Source of the DNA: Marinomonas profundi
GTDB taxonomy: Bacteria; Pseudomonadota; Gammaproteobacteria; Pseudomonadales; Marinomonadaceae
NCBI RefSeq assembly: GCF_020694005.1
Contig: NZ_CP073013.1
Span: forward strand, 3,234,578-3,298,577
Direction of reading: 5' to 3'
DNA: 64,000 bases
The position numbers and the translations under genes are program-made. Shown piece by piece: positions 46,428-54,445 of the stretch (position 1 is the stretch's first letter; every line of letters begins with the position of its first letter). The notes beneath the pieces are model-generated. The model was given only the letters and a program-made list of their open reading frames with translations. It ran no database searches and was not told the DNA's origin.

Positions 46428-47543
46428 TTACTCTGTAATAGGGTGGTTTTCCAAGGTGATTTTCAGCAGTTTTCCGGAGTCCGTCCCGATATACAAAATC
46501 CCGTTTGAATCCTGAGCAATAGAGCGAAGACGCTCATCGAGATTTTCAAGATAGCGGCTTTCTGTGGTGTCGCCATTGGCTTCAATTTTCACCCGATTTA
46601 AGTGTCTTAATGCCAACGCCGTTGAAAGAAAATCCCCATTCCAATTGGAAAACAACATGCCTTTGTAGCGTAATAAACTGCTCGGAGCGATAGAGGGAAT
46701 AAAGACTTTTATCGGATTATCAATGCCGTCTTTTTTTGTCCCTTCGCCGACACTGATCGGTCCCCAATATTCTTTGCCGTAGGAAACAATTGGCCAGCCG
46801 TAATTGGCGCCCGGTCGAATAAGGTTGATCTCATCGCCGCCTCTTGGGCCGTGCTCATTTGACCAAAGTGTGCTTGTGTCAGTGTCGTAAAATAACCCTT
46901 GAGGGTTACGGTGTCCGTAGCTCCATATTTCATTGCGAATATTGGCGTGTGTCACGAAAGGGTTATCGCTGGGCACGCTGCCATCTAAATTTAAGCGAAT
47001 GATACTGCCCGCATGATTCTCAAGGTTTTGAGCGTTCTCACGAACGCCACGGTCACCAATGGAAAAGAATACATGCCCTTTGTCATCAAACGCGATGCGA
47101 CCGCCATAATGTTTAGTGTCAGACGTTGCTGAATCGGTTACCAATAAATCTTGCCACTGAGTAACGCCGCCGTTGATTAATTTTGCTCTGGCTAATGTGG
47201 TTTTTGAGCCTTCATCTGCTGGCTTGGAGTAAGTAAAGTACACCCAATTTTGCTCGTCGAATGTAGGGGATTTGGCGACATCGAGTAAGCCGCCTTGGCC
47301 TCGATTGTCAACCTCAGGCAAACCACTTAATACCTGTTGTTTACCTGTGGCTAAATTCACCTTGAAAGCGGTGCCTTTTTTAATCGTGACTATGGCTTCT
47401 TGGTCATTTAGCAGAGTGATACCCCATGGCGTACCATCAAATTGAGTCACTTTCTCGACATTGAGTGAATCGTCATCGAGCGTTTTTGAGGCATTGGCAT
47501 CTAGCGCAAATAGACTGGCTAAAAATAGAATCCACGTTTTCAT
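46428..47543 (-). CDS. PQQ-dependent sugar dehydrogenase (glucose/sorbosone type), periplasmic
   Basis: A 371-residue beta-propeller protein with a signal peptide (to about ANA). GLLDVAKSPTF, GGRIAFDDKGHVFFSIGDRG, SYGHRNPQGLFYD and NEHGPRGGDEINLI are typical of the soluble aldose dehydrogenase family (YliI/Asd type), which uses PQQ. Whether this host makes PQQ cannot be told here. It is convergent to the MbaA-like gene, 27 bases apart. GAGG stands 8 bases before the ATG. Confidence 0.9.
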   Translation of the reverse strand: MKTWILFLASLFALDANASKTLDDDSLNVEKVTQFDGTPWGITLLNDQEAIVTIKKGTAFKVNLATGKQQVLSGLPEVDNRGQGGLLDVAKSPTFDEQNWVYFTYSKPADEGSKTTLARAKLINGGVTQWQDLLVTDSATSDTKHYGGRIAFDDKGHVFFSIGDRGVRENAQNLENHAGSIIRLNLDGSVPSDNPFVTHANIRNEIWSYGHRNPQGLFYDTDTSTLWSNEHGPRGGDEINLIRPGANYGWPIVSYGKEYWGPISVGEGTKKDGIDNPIKVFIPSIAPSSLLRYKGMLFSNWNGDFLSTALALRHLNRVKIEANGDTTESRYLENLDERLRSIAQDSNGILYIGTDSGKLLKITLENHPITE

Positions 47544-47718
47544 AAGATGACCTCTTCTCGCTAATTTGTCTGCAGTATATAGAAAGTAGACGCAAGAAGA
47601 GGGTTTTGGAAGGCATTTCCTTCACAATTGTCGATTGCTTACCTAGTTGAATGAAGTGTTCAGATCCGCATCAATTAAGGCTTTTATAGGGGACTGGGAT
47701 CATGGCGCCAATAATTTC

Positions 47719-47792
47719 AGCTAAAGTGAACATTAGCTAAAATAAACATCAACCAAAGTAAGTATCGACCAAAGTAAGTATCAACCAAAGTA
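47719..47792. repeat. Degenerate 16-base tandem repeat at the acetyltransferase 3' end
   Basis: Units begin at 47719, 47735, 47751, 47767 and 47783 (the last one cut short). The unit is close to AACCAAAGTAAGTATC. Copies 3-5 are almost identical and copies 1-2 have drifted. The acetyltransferase stop codon (47781-47783) and its last three codons lie within the array. Confidence 0.85.
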
Positions 47793-48302
47793 GCGTTCAT
47801 TTTCTGCAATATGTCGAGTCACCACCGTATTCGCCGCGATAATGGCATGGTCGCCAACCTCAATGCCGGGCAGGATTTTAGCACCGCCGCCAATCCAGAC
47901 ATTATTGCCAATGCTAATCGGGCGGGCAAAGCATTCACCAGAAGCGCGTAACACGGCATCTCTTGGGTGATCGACCGTATAAAGATGCACACCGGGGCCG
48001 ATTAAAACATCATCGCCGATATGGATTTTGGCGCTGTCTAAGAAAACACAGTTAAAATTGATAAAAACGCGCTCGCCCAAATGAATTTGCGAACCATAGT
48101 CACACTGAAAGCCCGGTTCAATCACTACACTGCCAAATTCAGCAAACAACCGTGTCACATGGCGAAGATTGCCCTTGCTTGGATGAGCGTTGAATTTTGC
48201 GCAAGCAAGGCGAGCGGCCTCTCGGCGTAGGCGTAAATCTAGATCGATAGCGTTAAAGGCGTCGCCACGGACCATTTTTTCAAATTCGGTTGTTTCAGTC
48301 AT
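47781..48302 (-). CDS. Sugar O-acetyltransferase, left-handed beta-helix, C-terminus lost
   Basis: A 173-residue LacA/Maa-type acetyltransferase using acetyl-CoA. The N-terminal helical part (MVRGDAFNAIDLDLRLRREAARL) and hexapeptide repeats (IHLGERVFINFNCVFLDSA and IGNNVWIGGGAKILPGIEVG) are seen, with the catalytic histidine in YTVDHPRD. The family normally ends with a GNPAKVIK-type segment, absent here: after VVTRHIAENER the frame runs into a tandem repeat (encoding YFG) and stops. It may still fold, but the acetyl-CoA site edge is missing. Confidence 0.8.
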   Translation of the reverse strand: MTETTEFEKMVRGDAFNAIDLDLRLRREAARLACAKFNAHPSKGNLRHVTRLFAEFGSVVIEPGFQCDYGSQIHLGERVFINFNCVFLDSAKIHIGDDVLIGPGVHLYTVDHPRDAVLRASGECFARPISIGNNVWIGGGAKILPGIEVGDHAIIAANTVVTRHIAENERYFG

Positions 48303-48325
48303 TATTCTTACTGCTTATGAGAAAT

Positions 48326-48352
48326 AAAAAACGCGACCTAAGCCGCGTTTTT
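48326..48352 (-). terminator. Terminator of tal
   Basis: On the minus strand AAAAACGCG faces CGCGTTTTT with an 8-base loop and a T run after it, 24 bases past the tal stop. Confidence 0.75.
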
Positions 48353-48375
48353 CAGAGAACTTACTAACGTCTATT

Positions 48376-49326
48376 TTATAGCATAGACGCTAAAGTGACT
48401 TCTAGTTTGCGCTGATCGGCAGCAAAGTTACGAATGCCTTCAGACAATTTTTCTGTTGCCATGGCGTCTTCGTTCATCGCCCAACGGAATGCCGCTTCTG
48501 TCACAGCAGCAGGAGTCGGTTTCACGTCTGTGGTTGGTATCAATTTACGCTCAAGTTTGCCTTCGTCTTTTTTCAATTCTTCCAGCAGGTTAGGGCTGAT
48601 TGTCAAACGGTCACAACCCGCAAGTTGCTCGATTTCACCGATGTTACGGAAGCTCGCGCCCATCACAACGGTTTTGTAACCGTGTTGTTTGTAGTAGTTG
48701 TAGATTTCCGTTACAGACACTACGCCTGGATCGGTTTCTGCCGTGTATTCTTGTCCAGTGGATTTTTTGTACCAATCAAGGATACGACCTACGAATGGAG
48801 AAATCAGGTAAACACCCGCTTCTGCACAGGCTTGTGCTTGTGCGAAAGAGAAAAGCAAGGTCAGGTTGCAGTTGATGCCTTCTTTTTCTAGCTCTTCTGC
48901 CGCCTTGATGCCTTCCCAAGTAGACGCGGCTTTAATCAACACGCGGTCACGAGGCACGCCGGCTTCTTCATAAAGTGCGATCAGTTTACGTGCTTTGGCG
49001 AGCGTGGCTTCTTTATCAAAAGACAAACGCGCATCCACTTCCGTAGAAATACGGCCTGGAACGTATTTTAGAATTTCTGTACCCACGATAACCGCCAGCT
49101 TGTCGCCAGCGTCTAGGATTTGCTGTTCTTTGTCGTTGCTTTGTGTTTTTGCCCAAGCAACGGCTTGATCAAGGAAAGGGGCGTATTCTGGGATTTGTGC
49201 GGCTTTTAGCATCAAAGATGGGTTAGTGGTCGCATCTTGCGGTAAAAAATCTTTGATCGCCGTAATATCACCGGTGTCGGCCACAATGGTCGTGAACTCT
49301 TTTAACTGAGATAACTTATTGCTCAT
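48376..49326 (-). CDS. tal: Transaldolase
   Basis: A 316-residue enzyme of the non-oxidative pentose phosphate pathway that moves a dihydroxyacetone unit between sugar phosphates. The catalytic lysine is in [45 protein letters not shown] and [10 protein letters not shown] are all as in TalB (317 residues). It follows dusA by 5 bases on the same strand and ends at a clear terminator. Confidence 0.97.
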   Translation of the reverse strand: MSNKLSQLKEFTTIVADTGDITAIKDFLPQDATTNPSLMLKAAQIPEYAPFLDQAVAWAKTQSNDKEQQILDAGDKLAVIVGTEILKYVPGRISTEVDARLSFDKEATLAKARKLIALYEEAGVPRDRVLIKAASTWEGIKAAEELEKEGINCNLTLLFSFAQAQACAEAGVYLISPFVGRILDWYKKSTGQEYTAETDPGVVSVTEIYNYYKQHGYKTVVMGASFRNIGEIEQLAGCDRLTISPNLLEELKKDEGKLERKLIPTTDVKPTPAAVTEAAFRWAMNEDAMATEKLSEGIRNFAADQRKLEVTLASML

Positions 49327-49331
49327 TGTTT

Positions 49332-50357
49332 TTATCCTTTGTGTTGATGATGTTTGACCAATTCAATGGCCTCTAATAATACCTTTATCTGTGCGTCGGC
49401 TTTATGACCGTTTTCAGAAAGGTAGCGACGGAACTGTTTGCCGCCGGCTTCGCCCTGAAAAATACCCAAAATATGTCGGGTTAGGTGCATTAAGCGTTCG
49501 CCTTCTTGCAGCTTGCGTTCAACATAAGGAACGAAAGCTTCTAGTGCTTCGTAGCGATCATGCACCAAGGCCTGACCGCCAAATAATAGTTCGTCGACTT
49601 GGCTCAATATCCAAGGATTATGATAAGCCTCGCGGCCAATCATCACGCCATCGACGTGCGCCAAGTGTTCTTGGCATTCTGCTAGTGTTTTTATGCCACC
49701 GTTTATAATGATTTCAAGGTCTGGAAAATCCTGCTTCAACTGATGCACATAATGGTATTTCAACGGCGGCACTTCACGATTTTCTTTTGGGCTTAGACCG
49801 GCCAAAATCGCATTGCGAGCATGGACAATAAAGGTCGTTACGCCGGTCGTCGCTATATCGCCGACAAAATCTCGTACCACGCTGTAATCTTCTTGGTCAT
49901 CTAAACCAATGCGGTGTTTGATCGTCACCGGAATAGTGCAGTTATCTTGCATGGCGCGCATGGCCTCTTTCACCTTATCAGGGTGAGCCATCAAACAAGC
50001 GCCGATTAAACTGTTTTGCACTCTATCGCTTGGGCAACCAACGTTAAGGTTAACCTCATCAAAGCCTGCTTGCTCCGCCATTTTTGCGCATTTACCCAAG
50101 GCAACCGCGTCAGATCCACCTAATTGCAAGGCAATAGGGTGCTCGCAACCATCATATCGTAAGAATCTTTCAGGATGATTGCCCTGCAGCAACGCACCCG
50201 TCGTCACCATCTCGGTATAAAGCAGCGTATTCTTGGTCAACGTTCTCGTAAACACGCGGTAATCGGACGTAGTCCAATCCATCATCGGGGCGATGGAAAA
50301 TCGACGATCAAGCTTAACGCTTGAATTTACTGGGGCAGCCCCATTATCTAATGACAT
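49332..50357 (-). CDS. dusA: tRNA-dihydrouridine synthase A
   Basis: A 341-residue flavoenzyme that reduces uridines in the tRNA D-loop. [17 protein letters not shown] at the start, the catalytic cysteine in [30 protein letters not shown] and IIINGGIKT are family marks. It is upstream of tal and probably co-transcribed. The 5' end of dusA is a known integration site for prophages and islands, and a decayed prophage lies right upstream of it here. Confidence 0.96.
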   Translation of the reverse strand: MSLDNGAAPVNSSVKLDRRFSIAPMMDWTTSDYRVFTRTLTKNTLLYTEMVTTGALLQGNHPERFLRYDGCEHPIALQLGGSDAVALGKCAKMAEQAGFDEVNLNVGCPSDRVQNSLIGACLMAHPDKVKEAMRAMQDNCTIPVTIKHRIGLDDQEDYSVVRDFVGDIATTGVTTFIVHARNAILAGLSPKENREVPPLKYHYVHQLKQDFPDLEIIINGGIKTLAECQEHLAHVDGVMIGREAYHNPWILSQVDELLFGGQALVHDRYEALEAFVPYVERKLQEGERLMHLTRHILGIFQGEAGGKQFRRYLSENGHKADAQIKVLLEAIELVKHHQHKG

Positions 50358-50496
50358 TTTTCAGGTATCGAATAAGTTCAAAAAAGCGCCGCAACATAAA
50401 GGAATGACTCCCCGCGACAGATGCACAACATTATGTCATAAAATTACAAGATATCTAAGAGACAAGTGACGCTAGTTTTAAACTAACAATTTTTAG

Positions 50497-50650
50497 CTGG
50501 CTGAAGACAAAGATGAACAAGACAAGACTCGCCCTATGTATCGCATCACCCGCGACGGCTTTGTCTTCTTGGCCATGGGCTTCACCGGCGCAAAAGCCGC
50601 CCAGTTCAAAGAAGCCTACATCAACGCGTTTAACCAGTTGGAAAAGCACC
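50497..50650 (+). pseudogene. Fragment of phage regulatory protein Rha
   Basis: An open stretch after a TAG encodes EDKDEQDKTRPMYRITRDG and then FLAMGFTGAKAAQFKEAYI, the middle of Rha-family proteins found in many prophages. The N-terminal part is missing and the frame is lost near 50650, where a second frame (MEKQLNEQKQL) takes over. It is a relic without expected function. It marks the left part of a degenerate prophage. Confidence 0.7.
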
Positions 50651-50699
50651 AAAATGGAAAAACAGCTCAACGAGCAAAAACAACTTCCCGCGACCACCG

Positions 50700-51445
50700 A
50701 CAGCCCCGCCCTTTCAAGTGGAAGACACCACCGGCTTTAAAGAGCGCCGCACACGCACCTTTGAAAACACTACACTGGCCGCCTTGTTTCGGGAGATCGT
50801 TACCGCTCACGGATTCAGCCCACGAGTGGCCAAAGAGTTTGAACACAGCCAGATCGACCACCTAGACCAAATAGACGAGACCGACAGCGCCTTTTTAGCC
50901 CGACTGGCAAGAGAACGGGACGCCATCGCCAAACCCGTCAACGACCTGTACGTGCTCGCCAAACGTGGCCAAGTAAAAACCATCACAGGGCAAGCCATCC
51001 CGCCCGTTGTCGTCGGACTGCCTGCACAAAACGCCCCAAGCAACCAACACCGCTTTACCAACTGCCAAATGGACAACCCAAGCCGCAGCCGCTTCAACGG
51101 CGTGAAAGCCAACTGGACAGACAACAACACAGGCCAAGAAGCCACCATAGAAGTAGGCGAAGCCCCGTACAAGAAACTACGCCAAAGCTACGAAAACCCA
51201 ACCGACGCCACCCAAGCCAGCCAAAGCGAACTCACCAAACTAAAACGCCAAGGCGCCAGCGTCACCCTAGACACACTTGTTCTCTAGGTATGGGCAACCC
51301 AAACCTCGTCGCCGAAGGACTCCTCACCCTCAACGACACCTTCCCACCCGAAATGAAAGGCAGCTGGTCCATCGACAAAGTCACCGCACGAGGCGATGGG
51401 AAAGCAGGGTACAGGTGTTCGGTTGTGGCGAGTGAAACGGTTTGA
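50700..51445 (+). pseudogene. Late control protein gpD of a P2-like prophage, 5'-truncated and frameshifted
   Basis: The frame running to 51287 encodes EDTTGFKERRTRTFENTTL, LAALFREIVTAHGF, IDHLDQIDETDSAFLARLAR and KPVNDLYVLAKRG, typical of gpD, a tail-tip protein of contractile phages. It stops after TLDTLVL, and the missing end (GNPNLVAEGLLTLNDTF, then SIDKVTARGDGKAGY) follows in another frame to 51445. So the gene has lost its first half and has a frameshift near 51285. Base use is richer in C and codons differ from the neighbours. Confidence 0.8.
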
Positions 51446-51520
51446 TTTAAATACGGTGAAAAATGAAAGTGGCCGGGAACGGGGCTTTAAGTGCAGGAAA
51501 GGGAAATTATAGGCATTAAA

Positions 51521-51542
51521 AAAGCCACCATTTGGCAGCTTT
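51521..51542 (-). terminator. Terminator of the Sir2 cassette
   Basis: On the minus strand AAAGCTGCC faces GGTGGCTTT across AAAT, with two wobble pairs and six T at the end. It lies 11 bases past the stop of the 42-residue ORF. Confidence 0.75.
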
Positions 51543-51553
51543 AATGAAATCGA

Positions 51554-51682
51554 TTATTTTGCGGAAAGAGGCGTTTTGGGTTTCAATGTGCCTTCTTTTA
51601 CTGCTTTGGCGTATGCCTCTCCTAAGCGCTTAAGGTTTTTTGCCTTTAATGCAGAAACCTGTTCAATGCGTTTTGATGACAT
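51554..51682 (-). CDS. Small basic protein overlapping the Sir2 gene (42 residues)
   Basis: A 42-residue protein, MSSKRIEQVSALKAKNLKRL at the start and PKTPLSAK at the end, rich in lysine and likely helical. Its ATG stands behind a strong GAGGAG site located inside the end of the Sir2-like gene, and the two frames overlap by 20 bases, so translation is probably coupled. A good terminator follows its stop. I do not recognise the family. It could be a partner, regulator or antitoxin of the Sir2 protein; that is inference from position. Confidence 0.6.
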   Translation of the reverse strand: MSSKRIEQVSALKAKNLKRLGEAYAKAVKEGTLKPKTPLSAK

Positions 51683-52706
51683 AGTATATCTCCTCGTTGA
51701 GATTAATTTCTAACCAGTGGCCGTACTCTAACGTATTACAATATTGTTTAGCAAGCTTATTGTAGAAGCGTACTAGGCGTGAGTGCGCTGCTGATGCAGT
51801 ATAAAACTCGCCACCATATTGATTCTTATGAATATTTATTAATGAGCATAACGTATGTCCTAAAATATTCAAATTTAGTAAAGATAATGGAGGTCCTACA
51901 GGTGCCTTGAATTGGGTTTCTAAACCACCCTCAATGTTCGGTTCATAGTCAAACTTAACTTCAAATGAGGAGTGAGTCAGTTGATGGCCTATATAGGTTT
52001 GTATGTCTTCTAAAAGATCCATTTCATTGTAAAAGTTGATGGAAGGTGAAAAATACACAACATAATTAAGGCCATTGATGTTTATGCCATAGGTGTCAAC
52101 CTTGTATGTTCCGAGGTCTAGTTCTTGAAACACCAGTGGGAGTTTAGATGCCACTTCGATACTTTTTAACGTATCTTCCACGTTTCCGATCACCTGATTA
52201 CAGAACAGATTACTATTATGCTCAATGTTGTAATTGATTACCTGACCGCCAGCTTGAAGCACATTGGCCTCAAGTATTCCGATAGGGTAGCCGTTATCAC
52301 TTACGCCAAGAATGACTAGTATGTCGTCTTTGTACCACACCAAATTATCAAGAACACTGGCTTCTGAAAACCGACTGTTCGCCACCGTAACTGGATCATC
52401 GACACAGCCATAAATATGAGTGGCTGAACCATTTGCCTTTTCAATGAGTGAATCTACATTGAGAGTGAAATGCTGGAATTCAACATTCACTGCACGGCAG
52501 AATTCTTCAAGTTTTTTGCACTCATTATGGGCATTGTTAGGCGTCGCGCTCTCAAAAATATGTTTATGACTCTGGAGTATCTGTAATGCTTTGTCTTCTG
52601 AGGCACTAAAAAAGTCTTTAAACTCTTCTGACATCGTTCTTTCTTGATACGTTGGAATTCCAGATCCTGCGGATAGCCCCGCGCCAGACAGTAAGACTAA
52701 TTTCAT
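51663..52706 (-). CDS. Sir2-fold protein with unrecognised C-terminal domain, candidate defence protein
   Basis: A 347-residue protein. Residues 1-200 have the Sir2 NAD-binding fold: LLSGAGLSAGSGIPTYQ, then TLNVDSLIEKAN (81-92), THIYG (96-100) and VILGVSDNGYPIGILEANVL. The zinc cysteines of deacetylase sirtuins are absent, and the catalytic histidine of the HG motif appears as tyrosine (Y99). Residues from about 200 on (YFSPSINFYNEMDLLEDIQ and later) match no family I know. It is AT-rich and sits between two relics of phage gpD. Sir2 proteins of phage-defence systems deplete NAD; whether this one can is open. Confidence 0.75.
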   Translation of the reverse strand: MKLVLLSGAGLSAGSGIPTYQERTMSEEFKDFFSASEDKALQILQSHKHIFESATPNNAHNECKKLEEFCRAVNVEFQHFTLNVDSLIEKANGSATHIYGCVDDPVTVANSRFSEASVLDNLVWYKDDILVILGVSDNGYPIGILEANVLQAGGQVINYNIEHNSNLFCNQVIGNVEDTLKSIEVASKLPLVFQELDLGTYKVDTYGININGLNYVVYFSPSINFYNEMDLLEDIQTYIGHQLTHSSFEVKFDYEPNIEGGLETQFKAPVGPPLSLLNLNILGHTLCSLINIHKNQYGGEFYTASAAHSRLVRFYNKLAKQYCNTLEYGHWLEINLNEEIYYVIKTH

Positions 52707-52749
52707 GTTGCCTCAGTGGTAAAATACAGATACAGCCTAGTGCCATATC

Positions 52750-52774
52750 ATCCTTGATTAACGTTATTAAGGAT
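52750..52774 (-). promoter_or_regulatory. Imperfect palindrome upstream of the Sir2-like gene
   Basis: Arms ATCCTT and AAGGAT enclose an AACGTTA centre; further positions between the arms also match. It lies 44 bases upstream of the Sir2-like start and may be an operator or part of the promoter region. Confidence 0.35.
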
Positions 52775-52836
52775 TCTAACGTAACAACCCCACTAAGGTC
52801 ACTTTTAATACACTTATTCGTTCAGAAGGATCGCAA

Positions 52837-52930
52837 CTAGTCCATCGACAAAGTCACCGCACGAGGCGACAGCAAAGCAGGGTATAGGTGTGTTGTGGTG
52901 GCAGTGAAGTGGTTTGATGTTTGTAAATAA
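52837..52930 (+). pseudogene. Second copy of the gpD 3' end
   Basis: Reads SIDKVTARGDSKAGYRCVVV then VKWFDVCK and stop. The first 29 bases after the start (from 52841) are identical to the stretch beginning at 51368 in the left gpD relic, and the remainder is similar. Only this tail of gpD is present. Together with the left copy it brackets the Sir2 cassette. Confidence 0.8.
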
Positions 52931-52998
52931 AAAATTTGCTTAGTGTGGGGGCATGCTGGCATTATTTTTAGAAATAGGATTAGTTGATAGGTAATGTT

Positions 52999-53241
52999 AT
53001 GAGGCTGGGTAACTTATTACCATTCGGGCAAGACATTAAAAGTGGCGAGTTTGTTGATGTTGGTAATGTTCCAAATGGCGATAAATGTGGTTGTATCTGC
53101 CCTTCATGCAAAACCTTATTGACAGCTAGGCAGGGTGAAAAAAACGAATGGCATTTCTCTCACAAAGTTAGGAAATCCCATAATTCCACTAAGGTTCCTT
53201 GTGACTTCTCTTTTTACGTATCAGTAAGAATGCTGATTTAA
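52999..53241 (+). pseudogene. Truncated zinc-ribbon protein (CoiA-nuclease-like N-terminus)
   Basis: An 80-residue ORF with RLGNLLPFGQDIKSGEFVDVG, a zinc ribbon (CICPSCKTLLTARQG) and EWHFSHK, ending CDFSFYVSVRMLI. The layout (CPxC, then H-F-S-H) resembles the start of CoiA-like and related proteins that are much longer. The frame stops where a nuclease domain would be expected, so it is probably a 3'-truncated gene. AGGT stands before the ATG. It lies in the same foreign stretch as the Sir2 cassette. Confidence 0.5.
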
Positions 53242-53512
53242 GGGCGCTTACATCTATTGAACCAATGGCACTGGCCCAAATCATTTGCTTCTGTACGTCG
53301 TTGGGTTGCCAGTCATTTGCTTTTAGCTCTTCTATCACACCTAAATTGATGTACAACCGATTAGCGGCATAAGACCGCTCAAGCCAAAGGCGTTGAGCTA
53401 TCTTATAACACTGAAGACGTTCTTCTTTTGTGAGCTGAGGTGAGCATTGCTTCCAAGTTTCTATTTCATCAATTTGAGAAAGCGTAACAGCGATGCTGGT
53501 GACTTTATTCAT
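53189..53512 (-). CDS. Hypothetical protein, 107 residues
   Basis: A soluble, mostly helical protein (LSQIDEIETWKQCSPQLTKEERLQ is its clearest stretch in two parts, then LEELKANDWQPNDVQ-like text). No family is recognised. Its ATG overlaps the stop of the next ORF upstream on the minus strand by 4 bases, which suggests a two-gene unit, and its 3' end overlaps the truncated zinc-ribbon ORF on the other strand by 53 bases. Confidence 0.5.
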   Translation of the reverse strand: MNKVTSIAVTLSQIDEIETWKQCSPQLTKEERLQCYKIAQRLWLERSYAANRLYINLGVIEELKANDWQPNDVQKQMIWASAIGSIDVSALKSAFLLIRKKRSHKEP

Positions 53513-53706
53513 GGCTCCTCGCTAGTTTGTAATACTGCTTTTAATTCATCTTGAAACTCTTCTAAGCGCTCCACAACGACGTGCTGACTGGCTTCTGGTA
53601 TCGCTGAGATATCAGCAAGAGAAATGCATACTAGATTGGTGAGAAGCTTATGTCGGTGTTTAAGTCTCGTGTGGGTGCGTTTTTGTCCGTATGATAAAGG
53701 CCACAT
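53509..53706 (-). CDS. Small hypothetical protein, 65 residues, possibly truncated
   Basis: Ends with an acidic helical stretch (SQHVVVERLEEFQDELKAVL) and starts with a basic one (KRTHTRLKHRHKLL). No good ribosome site is seen, and its start is only 16 bases from the divergent spermidine-synthase-like gene, so the true start may be further in or the gene may have lost its beginning. The 4-base overlap with the next ORF supports a shared transcript. Family unknown. Confidence 0.4.
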   Translation of the reverse strand: MWPLSYGQKRTHTRLKHRHKLLTNLVCISLADISAIPEASQHVVVERLEEFQDELKAVLQTSEEP

Positions 53707-53722
53707 TTTGACGAGTTTTATT

Positions 53723-54445
53723 ATGACTTTTGTATTTGAAGAAATCGATTATCAAGAAACACCGCGTGGTGCGATTAGTCTGCGTAAGCGTTCGGAGCCA
53801 CGTTTAAATCATAAAGTGCTTTACGAAGTAAAAATGAACGATGAGTTTTTGATGTCGAGCTTATTTGTTGAGGCTGAGGTTGAGTTGTCTAAGCAGGGGC
53901 TTGCCAAGTTTTCGGGTCAAGATATAGACGTTGTGGTGGGCGGGTTAGGTTTGGGGTATACGGCTAGAGCAGCGTTGGATTTTGTGAATGTTAAGTCGCT
54001 TTGTGTTGTGGATGTGATGGCACCGGTTATTCGCTGGCATGAGCAAGGGTTGGTTCCGTTGGGTGAAGGTTTAACCAATGACCCTAGGTGTCGCTATGTG
54101 TTGGGTGATTTTTTCGAATTTGCCACCGCGGCCAATACGAATTTTGATGGTACAGAAGGCAACAGCAAGGTGCATGCGGTATTGCTGGACATTGATCACA
54201 CTCCAAGTTATTGGCTTAATCCAGAAAATAGCCGCTTTTATACGGCGGAAAGTCTAAACGCGATGAAGGCTAAAATTCATCGCGGAGGGGTGTTTGGTTT
54301 ATGGTCTGACGAAGCCCCTGACGATGTTTTTGTTAGTGTATTAGAAAGTGTGTTTTCAAAAGTGGAAACGCACATGGTGTATTTTGATAACCCTTATACA
54401 GGTAAAAAATCCTCGAACTCTCTGTATATTTCTCATGTAGATTAA
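53723..54445 (+). CDS. Spermidine synthase-like methyltransferase-fold protein
   Basis: A 240-residue protein with a SAM-type Rossmann core (VVVGGLGLGYTARAALDFV, then LCVVDVMAPVIRWHE and HAVLLDIDHTPSYWL) as in spermidine synthase-like proteins. I begin at ATG 53723 (MTFVFEEIDYQETPRGAISL); the upstream 99 bases in frame belong to the foreign stretch. The aspartates needed for aminopropyl transfer cannot be confirmed, so it may instead be an uncharacterised relative. It is convergent with the adenine deaminase gene and overlaps it by 4 bases. Confidence 0.75.
   Translation: MTFVFEEIDYQETPRGAISLRKRSEPRLNHKVLYEVKMNDEFLMSSLFVEAEVELSKQGLAKFSGQDIDVVVGGLGLGYTARAALDFVNVKSLCVVDVMAPVIRWHEQGLVPLGEGLTNDPRCRYVLGDFFEFATAANTNFDGTEGNSKVHAVLLDIDHTPSYWLNPENSRFYTAESLNAMKAKIHRGGVFGLWSDEAPDDVFVSVLESVFSKVETHMVYFDNPYTGKKSSNSLYISHVD

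Noticed and set aside
50280-53720. attL/attR direct repeats from integration at dusA
   Set aside because: I looked for a copy of the dusA start (around the codons for FSIAPMMDW) near 53.5-53.7 kb and saw none, so boundaries are not claimed.
53624-53722. N-terminal extension of the spermidine-synthase-like protein
   Set aside because: The extra 33 residues are Cys/Arg-rich, unlike the family, and overlap the opposite-strand ORF; the ATG at 53723 is a better start.
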